NCBI RefSeq assembly: GCF_029542785.1
Contig: NC_083371.1
Coordinates: forward strand, 868,001 to 932,000
From: Malassezia japonica
Lineage: Eukaryota > Basidiomycota > Malasseziomycetes > Malasseziales > Malasseziaceae
Direction: 5' to 3'
Length of the DNA: 64,000 nucleotides
Under the pieces are notes generated by a model. It made no database searches, had not been told where the DNA came from, and saw nothing but the letters and a program-made list of their open reading frames with translations. Below, piece by piece: positions 37,998 through 48,349 of this stretch. The position numbers were made by a program, and so were the translations under genes. The stretch's first letter is position 1; every line of letters begins with the position of its first letter.

Positions 37998-40257
37998 ATG
38001 ATCGCCGAGGCGTGGGACGCGGCGGCGGCCGCGTGTGCCGCGCAGCACAAAGGGGCCGTGGACGACGTGCGTAGCGTATCTGACGTAGGCATGGACGTGT
38101 TTGGTTGCGGTGTTTGATCCCCGCGAGCCGGCGCAGCTTTCGGTGCGGCAAAGTGGTACGTGCCCCGACTGACGCAGCGCCGATCCAGGCGGCCGTCGCA
38201 TCGGTGGGCCAGAGCCCTGCGGAGGCTGCAGCGTGGTACGTCGACCTGTGTGAAGAGGCGTATGCGAAATACTGCGCGACGGCGCTGGAGCCGCTCGCTG
38301 CCGGCGCCAATGGGCAGGAGCATGTGCCTGGCGCGATCCACGCGTGCTTTGCGTGGCTCTGCGAGCGGTACGCCATGCTAGGTGGTGCGGAGCACGGGGG
38401 ACTGTGCCTGCCCGAGGCCGGCGCTCCGCTGCTTCTGCGGTGCCAGACGCAGTTTACGCTCGCAATGCACGGCGCAAGGCTCGAGGCGCTCCCGGCCTAC
38501 TTTGGCCATGTACTCCGCGAGACGCATGGCACGATCCTTGCGGACCCATCTGGCGTGCAGGTCGCCGCGCAGCTGCGTGTGCTCGGGCTTGCGACGCTTG
38601 TGCAGGGTATGCTAACGTCGACGGCAACGCGCCTCCTGGAGAACGCCGTGCGGAGAGAAACGGGCGCAAGCACGGTGCGCCTCGCGCAGACGCTGCAGTA
38701 CGCCGCCTTTCCGGCGATGCACGATATGTTGCAGCACCAGCTCATGCCGGCGCTTACGGCGCTGCTGGATGCGCGGCCACACGGCCTGCCGCTCGCCGAT
38801 GAGGCGCCGCGCGACGTGTGGGATGTGAGCGTGTCGCATATCCACGACGAGTCGATGCGCACGGTCGCGCCTGCGCCTGACCACGAGTCGCTGTACCTGC
38901 GCCTCGAGTACGGGCTGTCGCGCGCGCTCGGCCATGTGCGGTACGTTGTTTTTCTTACGCAGGCTGGCGCAGCTGTACGAAATTGTGGGAATGTATCCCA
39001 GGAGCCGTGGGGCGCTGGGCGATCTCATGGTACGTCGCCGTGCTCTCACCCAGGCGTGGCTCGAAAAGTCTGACGAGCGCGTAAACATTGCCGAGGCGTT
39101 CTCTGCAACGTACGTCCTTTTGCTCACCCAGCCTCAAAGCACGCCTGCTGCACCCCGGTGTGGACACGCATGCGATCCTCGTGTACTATGTGAATATTGT
39201 CTATGCGCTGCGCCTCGTCGATACCTCGGGTGTGATTTTGTCGCAGGTGCTGCCGCCCGTGCAGCGGTACCTGCGTACGCGCCCTGATACCATCCATGCC
39301 GTCGTGTCGGCGCTGCTCGGCGACGACCCCTCCTTCCAGCTCTTGCGTATGGAGCTCGCGAGCGCCGGCGCGTCGCTCACGACGAGCCATGCGCGCGCCC
39401 AGGAGGACGAAGAGGCGCAGGCACGGCCCGAGTACTGGACGGATCCGACGTGGGCGCCCCGCCCGGTCGACGCCGGCCCCGAGTTTGGCCAGATGCGCTC
39501 GCGCGACGTGATCGACCTGCTCGTGTCGATCTTTGACGACCACGCCGGCTTTATCCGCGCGCTCGAGCAGCATACCGCGCACCAGCTCGTGCGCACGCAA
39601 GACTACGACACGAGCCGCGTGCAGCGCAACAATGCCATCTTTAAGCGGCGCTTTGGCGAGAGTAGTCTGCACCACTGCGACGTGATGCTCGCGGATATCG
39701 CGACGTCGGCCGGCCACGACGCGCACTTTCACCGGGCGTGCGACGGGACGCTCGCCGCGACGCCGGCCACGGCCGTGCACCCCCTGGTCATCTCGCGCCA
39801 GTTTTGGCCGGAAATCGATACGCGCACCTTTACGCTGCCAATCCGCCTGGCCGACGCGCTCGACGCATACGCGCAGCATTATGCGCGTGCCGAGCGTAAG
39901 CGGCGCGTCAAGTGGCTGCCGCACCTCGGCACGGTCGACGTCGAGGTCGAGATGAGCGACGGCCGCCGCATCCAAGCGTCGGTCAGTCCGCTGGAAGCCG
40001 CTGTCGCAGAGCTCGTCGCGGGCATGGGCGTTCCTGCGGAAGCCGGCGCAGAAGACGCGATCGAGACGGACGAGAGCGACGGCCCGGCGCGGCCCAAGCC
40101 GCGTATCGTCACCGCCGATAATGTCGCATCCGCGCTCGAGATCGACCGCCAGACGGCGGTCGCCGCGCTCCGCTTCTGGGCGGCGCACGACGTCCTCGCC
40201 GAGCTCGCCGCGCCGGCCTCGGGCAGTTTCGCGGTGCAAGAGCGTGCGATTTCGTAG
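37998..40257 (+). CDS. APC2: Anaphase-promoting complex subunit 2 (cullin)
   Basis: Exons 37998-38066, 38089-38155, 38178-38940, 38963-39029, 39054-39109 and 39132-40257; five introns, four of 22 nt and one of 24; 715 aa. Apc2 is the cullin scaffold that, with Apc11, forms the ubiquitin-ligase core acting in mitosis. Spliced sequence gives LAQLYEIVGMYPRSRGALGD and KARLLHPGVDTHAILVYYVN, then SGVILSQVLPPVQRYLRTRP, RQFWPEIDTRTFTLPIRLAD and VKWLPHLGTVDVEVEMSDGR, all cullin-homology features of Apc2. The C-terminal winged helix is present. The TAG abuts the stop of the convergent Sec7-like gene with no spacer. Confidence 0.92.
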
Positions 40258-43200
40258 CTATCCACTTGCTGTCGGCTCGCCCAGCAAGCCGTGCAAGAGA
40301 CTATTTTCACGTACTGTACGCACCAGGTCCTGCCCGGTGCATGCAGCGCCGCGCTGTACCAGGGTATTGTACCGGCGCATTCCCTCGCTGCGGTCGCCCT
40401 CGCCAAAGAGCGCCGTGTGCAGCACATGCTCTGCGAGCGTGTGCACGGCGTTGTGCATCGATGAGGCATTATCTGCCGCGTCGATCGCCGCGAGGCGCTC
40501 GCGCAGGAGGCGCGCGAGAAAGTGCGCGGTCTGGCTGTCGGCCAGGTACAGCTGGAGAAGAGTGGGGCCCGTGTCCGGGGGACAGTGCTGCAGCGCCAGC
40601 GCAGGGCGCGCGGTATGCGCCTCGGACGAGAGGGGCAGCGAGCGCGGGAGCGCCTGCCACGGCCCACGCGCCGTCGACGTCGGGGGATAGAGCGGGGCAT
40701 TCGCGCCGAGGCGCACAAACACCAGGTCGTGCTCGCCCGGCGCCGTGCTGCACACGGTAAACTCGGCCGTGGCGGCGTGCGCAAAGGTGAGCACCGGGGG
40801 ATCAAAGTACAGGTCCTTGCCCTGAAGCTTGATGCGCAGGTCTGCGTCGGGCGCGTCGAGTGCGACCGAGATCGGCGCCGAGGGCACGCCTGTCACGAGC
40901 CCCTCTGCGAGCGCTGCGGCGTGGAAGACGATGCGGCGGGGTGCGTCGGACGCGGCGGCCTGCGCGAGAGGGCACGTCTTGATCGCCATAAAGAGCTCGC
41001 GCAGCTCGCGATCGCTCAGTGCATGGTGCGCGTCCTGTTCGCGGATCGCCTGCACAAATTGGTCGAGGAGCAGGTTGGGGTTGCGGCGTGCAAAGAGACC
41101 CGGCGTATTGGCATCGCCGTGCAGCGCATCGTTGAGCGCGAGCAGCGCAAACGTGACGTCCGTCGCGAGCTCGAGCGTAAAGGTCGGTGGAAGGTCTGCA
41201 CGGTTGCTGCGCAGCCAGTGCGCGGCAAACGCCAGGAGCATCACCTCAAAGTCGTTCAGCGCCGTAGGGAAGCGCAAATCGAGAAGGAGCACACGCAGCG
41301 CGGCCTCGAGCGAAAGGCCGCCGAGGCGGTGCTGCGCGACGTACGCCTCGAGCAGCGGGCGGTGCGCCGGCTCGTACAAAAAGTGCGAGAGGGACGTGCG
41401 GGAGAGTTCGGGGAGCAGGTACATGAGCCGCGCCTGGCTCTCGACGTCCACCGGGCGCCTCAATTCGCGCAGGAGCGCCGGCAGCGCCGCACCAAGGTGC
41501 GCCTGCAGCGCGTCGAGGTGGCGCAGCGCCACGACACGGTCCGCGTCGGTGGCCGCGGAGCGCACCACCGCGCCCGGCACGAGGCGCGTGTGCCGCAGCG
41601 GCAGAATCGCCAGCGGAACGTACCCATCGCCGAGGTCCGGTGTCGAGTGCAGCTGGCGCAGCATGTACGCCGACAGCTCTTCCGGGCTTGTCGGCACATT
41701 CATGGGCTTGGCAAGCACGAGCGTATCAGAGAAAATGTACAGGTAACGCAGCTTCACGTACGCCTCGCCGGCAGACTGCAGCACCGGCATCAGGCGCAGG
41801 AGGCGCCGCGGGGGATCGAGCGCCATGCCGTACGGCACTTCGGCCGGAAAGCGCGCTAGGACCGCCGTGCTAGACAAGGACAGCTCCGTGCAGAGGCGCG
41901 CGAGAGCAATCGTGCTCGTCGGCAGCACGACGGTGCGCGCCGCGATGCTCGCCGACTCATCGCCCTGCAGACACACGATGCCCGAGCGCACCGGCTCGGG
42001 CGTTGTGCGTGCGTCCGGCGTGCGCGCAATCGTCGCCGCGCGGCCCTTGTCGGCGAGGCGCGTGCGCGACGTCTTGCGCCGCAGCGAGCCCAGCAGACGT
42101 GCGCCGCGGCCCTCCTTTTTCGGGGGATCGGCAAGCGGCGGCGCGTCGCTGCTGTGTGGCGCGCTCGCGCTGCGCGGCGACGGCACGAGCATCGGCGACG
42201 ACCGCCCGCCCCCGCTCACGGACCGTCCCGAGCGATGGCTCGGCGTCCGCGGCGAAAGGAGCAGCGGCGCCTCGAGCTTGTGCATGTCGTCCAGCGGCGA
42301 GGCGCTCGGCACAGGATCGTGCAGTTCGATGCGCGGCTTGTTTGGCTCATGCAGCGCTGCGCCGTGCAGCATGCCATGCCACGTTCCCATCGCCGGCGAG
42401 TCGGGGGTCGAGTAGGCCCCAATCGCGAGGTGCGGCACTGTGAGTGCAGGCACGCGGCGCGGCGCCTCGGTGGGCGGTGCAGGCAGCGGCTTCTCAGCGT
42501 GCGTCGGCGTGCGCTCGAGCGCGGTGCGCGGCGAGTTGTCCGGGCGCGGCGAGCTCCCGAGCACAGCGTCCGCTGGGAGGGGGGACAGGAGCGGCGTGTC
42601 GCGCGCTACGCCGTCCACCTGCTCGATCCCGAGGCCCATCGGCGCAGGGCGGCTCGGCATCGTGCCGGTGCGTGCGATCGGCGTGCTGGGCTGCACCTTG
42701 CCGAGCGCCTGCAGCGCCTCGGTGCCCGGCTTGGCGCTCGGCGCAGCGGCGCTGCCCGCGCTCACGGCCCGCGCGAGGTAGCCCGCACCTTTGCGTGTGC
42801 GCCGCGCCCGCGCCTCGCGTGCCTCGGCGTCGAGCTGGCTCGAGAGGCCTTGGAGCATGTTGAGCACCTCTTCGTTCTCGGCCGGTGCATGAGCAGGGCC
42901 CCGAAGCGAGGCGCTGGCACGCGCCCGCTGTTCCTGGGTATCCGTAGTCTGTGTCGAGGAAGACGAGTCGGAAAAGGCCGAGTGCGTCACGTCCGAGCGG
43001 AGACGCGCGGCAGGCTCGGGGACCGGCCGCGCTTTGTCGCTGTCGGCCCGCAGGCGGGCGTAGGCGTTCTGCACGTTGCTCGGCTCGTGCGGTGCCGGCT
43101 GGTTCGCAGCGGGCCGCGGCACGAGCTTGGAGCGCGCAGACGGCGTCGTCGGCGTCGAAGGCGCGGTGCCTTTGCGTGCGTCTCCGTTGCCCTCGCGGCG

Positions 43201-44067
43201 CACAATCTTTTGAAACATTTGTTTGCGTGCGACCTCGCGCGCGGACACGGATCGCATGAGCGTCGCGCGCTTGGGGTCGCGCGGCGGCGTCGCTTCTTCC
43301 TCCTGCGTAGCGTCCGAGGTATCCGACTCGATCGATACGTCCCCCGCCGATGTCTGCGACGTGTCGCCGAGCTGTGCTGACCGCGCCTCGTTGACGCTGC
43401 GCACAAACGCAAACATGTCATTGTACGGCACAGGCGTCGTGGCGCCCATGAGTTTTTGCATCGTATAGGCACGAGCCACACGCGAGGTTGCGCTTGCCGA
43501 CGCGGAGCGCGAGAGGCCCGTCGTCTTGCGTTCCTGCAGAATCTTGCGGCGCAGCTGGTCGAGCGACGGCAGGGGCGACGACTCGCCCGGGTGCGGCGTC
43601 GTGAGCTGGTCCGACGAAACCGACCGCTGGACGTCCCCGGAAGGCGACGGCGTGAGCCACGGCGTGGTGCGGGGCTCTGAGCCTTCTGAGTATACGCTTC
43701 CGTCTATATCGTGCATCACCGGCGCCGCAAGCATCGGCGGCTGGAGCTGCACGACCTGGGGCGCAGCGTCGACCTTGTGTACGCGGACACTCCGCGGCGA
43801 GATTCGCCGTATTTCGCGCTGCGATGCGGCGCGGCGCAGCTTGGCAATCGCGTCCGTCCGCGCGGACCCGCTGCCGCTTGTAGAGCGCAGCGTCTCGGGC
43901 GATCCAGCACGCACGCCAGGCGGCGTAGCGCCGAGCCGCCCACGCGGATCCTCGCCCGCAGCATTCATCGCGTCGAGACAATCGCTGCACGGCCACGCGT
44001 GGCGCTGCGCTGCGCTGCAGCCCCTGCACGGCATTACGCCAAGCAGGCCCCAAAACATGTCATGCAT
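40258..44067 (-). CDS. Large protein with degenerate Sec7 (Arf-GEF-like) domain
   Basis: Single exon, 1269 aa. The first 700 residues are Ser/Pro/Arg-rich and disordered. A PH-like stretch around 745 (YVKLRYLYIFSDTLVLAKPM) precedes a helical domain at about 890-1045 with the Sec7 outline: LGGLSLEAALRVLLLDLRFP, then NDFEVMLLAFAAHWLRS, then VTFALLALNDALHG in place of the usual LNTDLHN. The catalytic 'glutamic finger' loop (usually LPGEAQ) reads FPTALND and lacks the Glu, so GEF activity is doubtful. Near the N-terminus lies CRGCSAAQRHAWPCSDC, with four Cys. Starts at 44067 or at later in-frame Met codons are possible. Possible relation to Syt1-type fungal Arf-GEFs is inference. Confidence 0.6.
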   Translation of the reverse strand: MHDMFWGLLGVMPCRGCSAAQRHAWPCSDCLDAMNAAGEDPRGRLGATPPGVRAGSPETLRSTSGSGSARTDAIAKLRRAASQREIRRISPRSVRVHKVDAAPQVVQLQPPMLAAPVMHDIDGSVYSEGSEPRTTPWLTPSPSGDVQRSVSSDQLTTPHPGESSPLPSLDQLRRKILQERKTTGLSRSASASATSRVARAYTMQKLMGATTPVPYNDMFAFVRSVNEARSAQLGDTSQTSAGDVSIESDTSDATQEEEATPPRDPKRATLMRSVSAREVARKQMFQKIVRREGNGDARKGTAPSTPTTPSARSKLVPRPAANQPAPHEPSNVQNAYARLRADSDKARPVPEPAARLRSDVTHSAFSDSSSSTQTTDTQEQRARASASLRGPAHAPAENEEVLNMLQGLSSQLDAEAREARARRTRKGAGYLARAVSAGSAAAPSAKPGTEALQALGKVQPSTPIARTGTMPSRPAPMGLGIEQVDGVARDTPLLSPLPADAVLGSSPRPDNSPRTALERTPTHAEKPLPAPPTEAPRRVPALTVPHLAIGAYSTPDSPAMGTWHGMLHGAALHEPNKPRIELHDPVPSASPLDDMHKLEAPLLLSPRTPSHRSGRSVSGGGRSSPMLVPSPRSASAPHSSDAPPLADPPKKEGRGARLLGSLRRKTSRTRLADKGRAATIARTPDARTTPEPVRSGIVCLQGDESASIAARTVVLPTSTIALARLCTELSLSSTAVLARFPAEVPYGMALDPPRRLLRLMPVLQSAGEAYVKLRYLYIFSDTLVLAKPMNVPTSPEELSAYMLRQLHSTPDLGDGYVPLAILPLRHTRLVPGAVVRSAATDADRVVALRHLDALQAHLGAALPALLRELRRPVDVESQARLMYLLPELSRTSLSHFLYEPAHRPLLEAYVAQHRLGGLSLEAALRVLLLDLRFPTALNDFEVMLLAFAAHWLRSNRADLPPTFTLELATDVTFALLALNDALHGDANTPGLFARRNPNLLLDQFVQAIREQDAHHALSDRELRELFMAIKTCPLAQAAASDAPRRIVFHAAALAEGLVTGVPSAPISVALDAPDADLRIKLQGKDLYFDPPVLTFAHAATAEFTVCSTAPGEHDLVFVRLGANAPLYPPTSTARGPWQALPRSLPLSSEAHTARPALALQHCPPDTGPTLLQLYLADSQTAHFLARLLRERLAAIDAADNASSMHNAVHTLAEHVLHTALFGEGDRSEGMRRYNTLVQRGAACTGQDLVRTVRENSLLHGLLGEPTASG

Positions 44068-44117
44068 GTGTGGAGCCCTGCTGCGCCAAGGTGTGGAGCG
44101 TGGGGCAACGGCTTGTC

Positions 44118-46129
44118 ATGGAGCGGCTGCCGCTCGATGTGCGCGCCTGGTCGCAGCCGCTCGTGCTCGAGTGGCTGCAAAACCTAGAGCTTGATCAGTA
44201 CGTTAGCCAGTTCGCCGAGAATGATATCGACGGCGAGGCGCTCGTGCTGCTCGACGACGACGCCTTGCGCGACCTCGGCGTCGCGTCGATCGGCCATCGT
44301 GTGACGCTCCTCGAAGAGATCTACCGCTTGAAAGAGGCGCACGGTGTGCCGCTCGAGCCAGGAGACTGGGTACCTCAGAGTATGTTGCTGCGCTGACCCA
44401 GACTACGAGGTGGCCGACGCCGTGCCGCCGTACCTTCACGCAATGCTCCAAGAGCGAGACGATCGTATCGCGGCGCTCGAGGCGCGCGTTTCGCAGCTGA
44501 GCACGAGCCTCGTTCGCCTGCGCGAGGACGTCGTGGGACTCACGCGTGCTACTGATCGGCCGGACGTCGTGGCGCAGGCGCCGGTATTTGACACGAGCCA
44601 TGCCTCGGCACCGACCCGCTTGACGGGCATCGCCTCGGCGCCGAACGCGTCGCCGAGCTACATGACGCCGCGTGCAAGCTCCCCGTACGGGCGACCCCAG
44701 ACGCGGGGGCGCACTCCCGTCGCACATACCCCCGAGACACCGTATATGAGCGTGCCGCGGCGACTCGATACGGGCGATTCGCACGCTCTGTCGCCGTTCC
44801 GTGTGCCGACAGCCGATGCGACGGACCGCAGCGCACCGCCGCTGCGCCTCGTCGGCAGCCTGTCGCCGATCAGCGATGCGGTCGTGCAGATGCTGCAGGC
44901 CTCTGGCGCAGACGTGCGGCCGACACCGGGCGATGAGCAGGCGACGGTCGACGACCCGGTGAGCTTGCTGCTCACTGCCGCGCTGCGCAAGTACCATGTG
45001 CGCGAAGACTACCGGTCCTTTGCCTTATTTGTGCACTACCATACGACCGATCGGTGCTTGTCGTACGAGGAGAAGCCGCTCGTCGTCGCGCACCAGCTGC
45101 GCGAGGCAGGGCACCAGCCCTACTTCAGCGTGCGGCGGCTCAAGGATGTCGAATCGCCCGTAACGCTCGCCGAAAGGAAGCTCGAACTCCGCCGCCGCGA
45201 GGCGGGCCGCGCGCTCAAGAACGAGGCAATGCGCGCGCGTGCGTCCCTGGTCGATCTCGAGGAGCCTGTGAACAACATACACGTGTACAGCGTGAGCCAC
45301 TTGTTGTCCTGGCCTGAGCTCAGCGGAGGGCTCGGCGAGCAAGCGGTGCGCAACGCGCGGCTCATGGGTCCCGCTTCGGGGCTGCAGAAAACGCCACCGC
45401 ATACGTACACGTACGCGCTCGCGATCTATCCCTACGAGTCGGAGCGCGAGGACGAGTTCGACGTGCAGGCCGGCGACGCGTTCATTGTCCTTGCCAAGGC
45501 CAAGGGGTGGTGGGCGCTGCGCCGCGACTCGGTCGCCGACGGCCAGGGCGACATCTACTTTCCAAAAGATGCCTCGCGCCCGGGCCAGCCGCCGTACCTC
45601 GAGATCTGGACGGGATGGGTGCCGGCCGGGTGCCTGCTCGAGACGTCGCGCCCGGTGGCCGACCTGCTCTTTGCGCAGGCCGGAGGGCTCATTTCGCCGG
45701 CTGCGAGCATCGCGCGCTCGACGCTCGCCGCCGGGCCGAGCACGCCGACCAAGACGCTGCGCGACGAGCTGGTCCACGCTCCGATTCCGTTGTCGATCGT
45801 CCTCTCATCGGGCACCTTTGGCACCATGCTCGCCGACTTTGAGGCGCCGGACGGGCAGTTGCGTGTGCAGGCCAACGAACGCCTGCGTGTATTCAAGCGC
45901 CACAACCACTGGTCGTACTGCATCGTGGACGGGCCGTCGCCCGCACGTGGATGGATTCCGAGTTGGTGTACGTCGCTCGACTGACCCAGATATCTCGCGC
46001 AGGCTCGCGCCGCAAGAGCCACGCTCCTTGAGTGCGGGAGAAATCAATACACGGCGTGCAGCTCCGCCCATACGCCAAGCCATGGTACGCTCCATAACCT
46101 ACGGCGCGGGGCCGGCACCCGACCCATAG
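44118..46129 (+). CDS. UBC2: Ste50/Ubc2-like MAP-kinase adaptor (SAM-RA-SH3-SH3)
   Basis: Exons 44118-44379, 44402-45967 and 45990-46129; two 22-nt introns; 655 aa. A SAM domain (about 10-78; LVLEWLQNLELDQYVSQFAE), a coiled coil, an RA domain (about 290-360; DYRSFALFVHYHTTDRCLSY) and two SH3 domains follow. SH3-1 is ALAIYPYESEREDEFDVQAG through GWWALR. SH3-2 is MLADFEAPDGQLRVQANERL and ends GWIPSWYISRR only after the last intron. Two C-terminal SH3 domains set basidiomycete Ubc2 apart from yeast Ste50. In Ustilago Ubc2 feeds the pheromone MAPK cascade. GTG at 44070 is not needed as a start. It is divergent from the Sec7-like gene with 50 bp between ATGs. Confidence 0.85.
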
Positions 46130-46153
46130 TCCCTCCTTCGTTCCTACCTCCAC

Positions 46154-47640
46154 ATGACGCTGCGCCGCTCAGTGTTGCTCGGCGCGGCGCTCGTCGCGCT
46201 GGCCTATGCGCACGGCGGGCACCACACCCCGGTGAATGTCGTGGAAGAGAAAAAGAAGCCGGTAGACGCCGCGCTCTGGATTCATATTGCGCTCGAGGCG
46301 ACTGCGTGGGCCGTGCTGTTTCCTTTGGCTATGGTCCTCGGCCTGGTGCGGCATAAGCTCCACGTACCCCTGTCGATCGCGGCGGTGGGCGTCGCGTTCA
46401 CGGGATACTTTTTTGGGAGTCACCATGGTGGTAGGCAGTTTACGCACACGGTCCACGGCACCACAGCAAGTCTCTTGTTTGTCGTGCTGCTCGTGCAGGC
46501 CGTGTGCGGCGTCTACCTCAAGCTGCACCTGTCTTGGCGCCTGGAGCAGTACATTCGCCCCGTCGTCCTGCGCGTGCACGGTTTCTTGGGACGCGCATTT
46601 CCCATCATTGGCTGGACACAGATGGTGTTTGGCATTGCGACGCTGCAGTCGTGGTGCAACGGCGGACACTTGGGCCAGTGCCTCGCGCACTATATCATGG
46701 GCTCGGCATTCGCCGCTTATTCCGTCATACTCTTGATCATGCTCAAGTGTGCGGTGGAATGGCTGCGCCGCCGGGGCGTCTCGCAAGAGTACCTGGACAG
46801 CTGGGTAATCCTGCTGTGGGGCATTGTCAACACGTTTACCGAGCACCACGGCGGCCCGTGGACACACAAGGACCTGCAGCACACGCTCATGGGTGTCCTG
46901 TGGTGGGCCGGCGGCGCCGTCGGTGTGTGGCTCAGCAGGACGGGCAAGCGCACCATCTTTCCGGCGATCATCATCGCCATGACCGGCTGGGGCATGAGCG
47001 GGCATGCACAGGCTCTGGTACGTTGCGCCACTCACACAGATGATTTCCACGCATATTCATGGCCTGTTTGGCTACGCGTTGATGGCCGCAGGCATCTGCC
47101 GCATCATCGAAATCTGCTTCGTGCTGCACGACCGGCCGACCGGCGAGGAGCCGCGGGGGAGCGAGGACACGACCTGGTTCAAGATCCATGCGTTCCAGTA
47201 CATGCCTCCTTTCCTCCTTGTGGTCTCGGGCATCCTCTTTATGAGCGCAACCGACGAGGAAATGCACTGGGCGGATGCCAAAGGCGTCGACCACGTCACC
47301 TGGGGCCTGATTGATTTCTCCGTCGCATTCGTGCTGTTCCTCTGGATGAAGTGCGTTGTATGGCTTACACAGCATTCTTATCGACACCTACGTTGGCTAC
47401 GGCGGGCGGTACGGCCTGGCCGGGGGGGCGTCCATCGAGACGCCCAGCGCGCCGCGTGCCGGAACGTGGACCTACGCCAGCCTCGCTGCGACACAGCCCG
47501 AGACGCCGCATACCCCGCAAGGCGACGAGTCCATTCCTATGGATGCCTATAGACCACCGCAACCGGCCGCGTCGCAGCCCGAGCACCATGTGCTCTTTGA
47601 CGAAGACGACCCGTTCGAGGACCCCGAACTGGTAAAATAG
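46154..47640 (+). CDS. YTP1: Ytp1-like multispan membrane protein (cytochrome b561-like)
   Basis: Exons 46154-47017, 47040-47350 and 47373-47640; two 22-nt introns; 480 aa. A signal peptide (VLLGAALVALAYAHGGHH) leads into about ten membrane segments. His pairs sit in or near helices, for example ALWIHIALEATAWAVLFPLA, FTHTVHGTTASLLFVV and THIHGLFGYALMAAGICRII. This is the pattern of the DUF2427/DUF2435 Ytp1 family, which resembles b561 and mitochondrial respiratory proteins. Function is unknown. The cytosolic tail is Pro-rich and acidic. The gene starts 25 bp after the stop of the UBC2-like gene. Confidence 0.82.
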
Positions 47641-47697
47641 CTTCCCCACATTGATGACAAATGGGCCATTTTCTTAAGTCCGGTGGCGACGCGAAGA

Positions 47698-48312
47698 ATG
47701 CCGCGTGGCCCTTCCTTCGTTACAATGTTCTGGAACCGTGCGCGGATGGCGAGCAGAGGCGTTGCCTCTTCGATGCGTATGGCGCGACAGTCGGTGCCGC
47801 GTAGCCTTGCGTTTAGCCTCGCGGTAGGTGGCACGGCCCTGGCGCTTGCGCAGCCGCCGCTCCTCCTGGAGACGACCGACTCGAAGCGCAAGAGCTGGGC
47901 GGAGCGCACGACGCGGCCCCCGACGACCATCACCCGGACTAGGGTGGAAGTCGAGGAGGAGGAGGCCGAAGAGGAGGAGGCCGAGGAGAAGGCGCCTGCG
48001 GCCGATGCTCAGGAGGAGGACGAGCAACAATCGGCCTTCGATGAACGCACGGGCGAGATCAACTGGGACTGCCCTTGCCTCGGCGGCATGGCGGACGGGC
48101 CATGTGGCGAGGAGTTCAAGCAGGCTTTCAGCTGCTTCATTTTCTCCGAGGAGGAGCCCAAGGGCATCGAGTGCGTCGACAAGTTCAAGCACATGCAAGA
48201 CTGCTTCCGCAAGCACCCCGAGATCTATGCGGAGGAGATCGAGGCGGACAACATCGCCGAGGCCGAGGTGTCCGCGGAGGCCAACCCGGAGGCGCTCCAG
48301 GAGGAGGAGTAG
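47698..48312 (+). CDS. MIA40: Mitochondrial intermembrane-space import oxidoreductase Mia40
   Basis: Single exon, 204 aa from the first ATG at 47698. It introduces disulfides into small Cys-rich proteins entering the intermembrane space. An Arg-rich presequence, one hydrophobic anchor ([20 protein letters not shown]) and a long acidic spacer precede the core. The core has the redox CPC ([20 protein letters not shown]) and twin CX9C ([20 protein letters not shown] and [10 protein letters not shown]). This is the membrane-anchored fungal form. The acidic C-terminal tail is normal for the family. Confidence 0.96.
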   Translation: MPRGPSFVTMFWNRARMASRGVASSMRMARQSVPRSLAFSLAVGGTALALAQPPLLLETTDSKRKSWAERTTRPPTTITRTRVEVEEEEAEEEEAEEKAPAADAQEEDEQQSAFDERTGEINWDCPCLGGMADGPCGEEFKQAFSCFIFSEEEPKGIECVDKFKHMQDCFRKHPEIYAEEIEADNIAEAEVSAEANPEALQEEE

Positions 48313-48349
48313 AATAGCATGCATAGTAACTATGGATCCAGTCTCATTA

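Noticed and set aside
44070..44396. Non-ATG extended start for the UBC2-like gene at 44070.
   Set aside because: It begins at GTG; the ATG at 44118 opens directly into the SAM domain and needs no extension.
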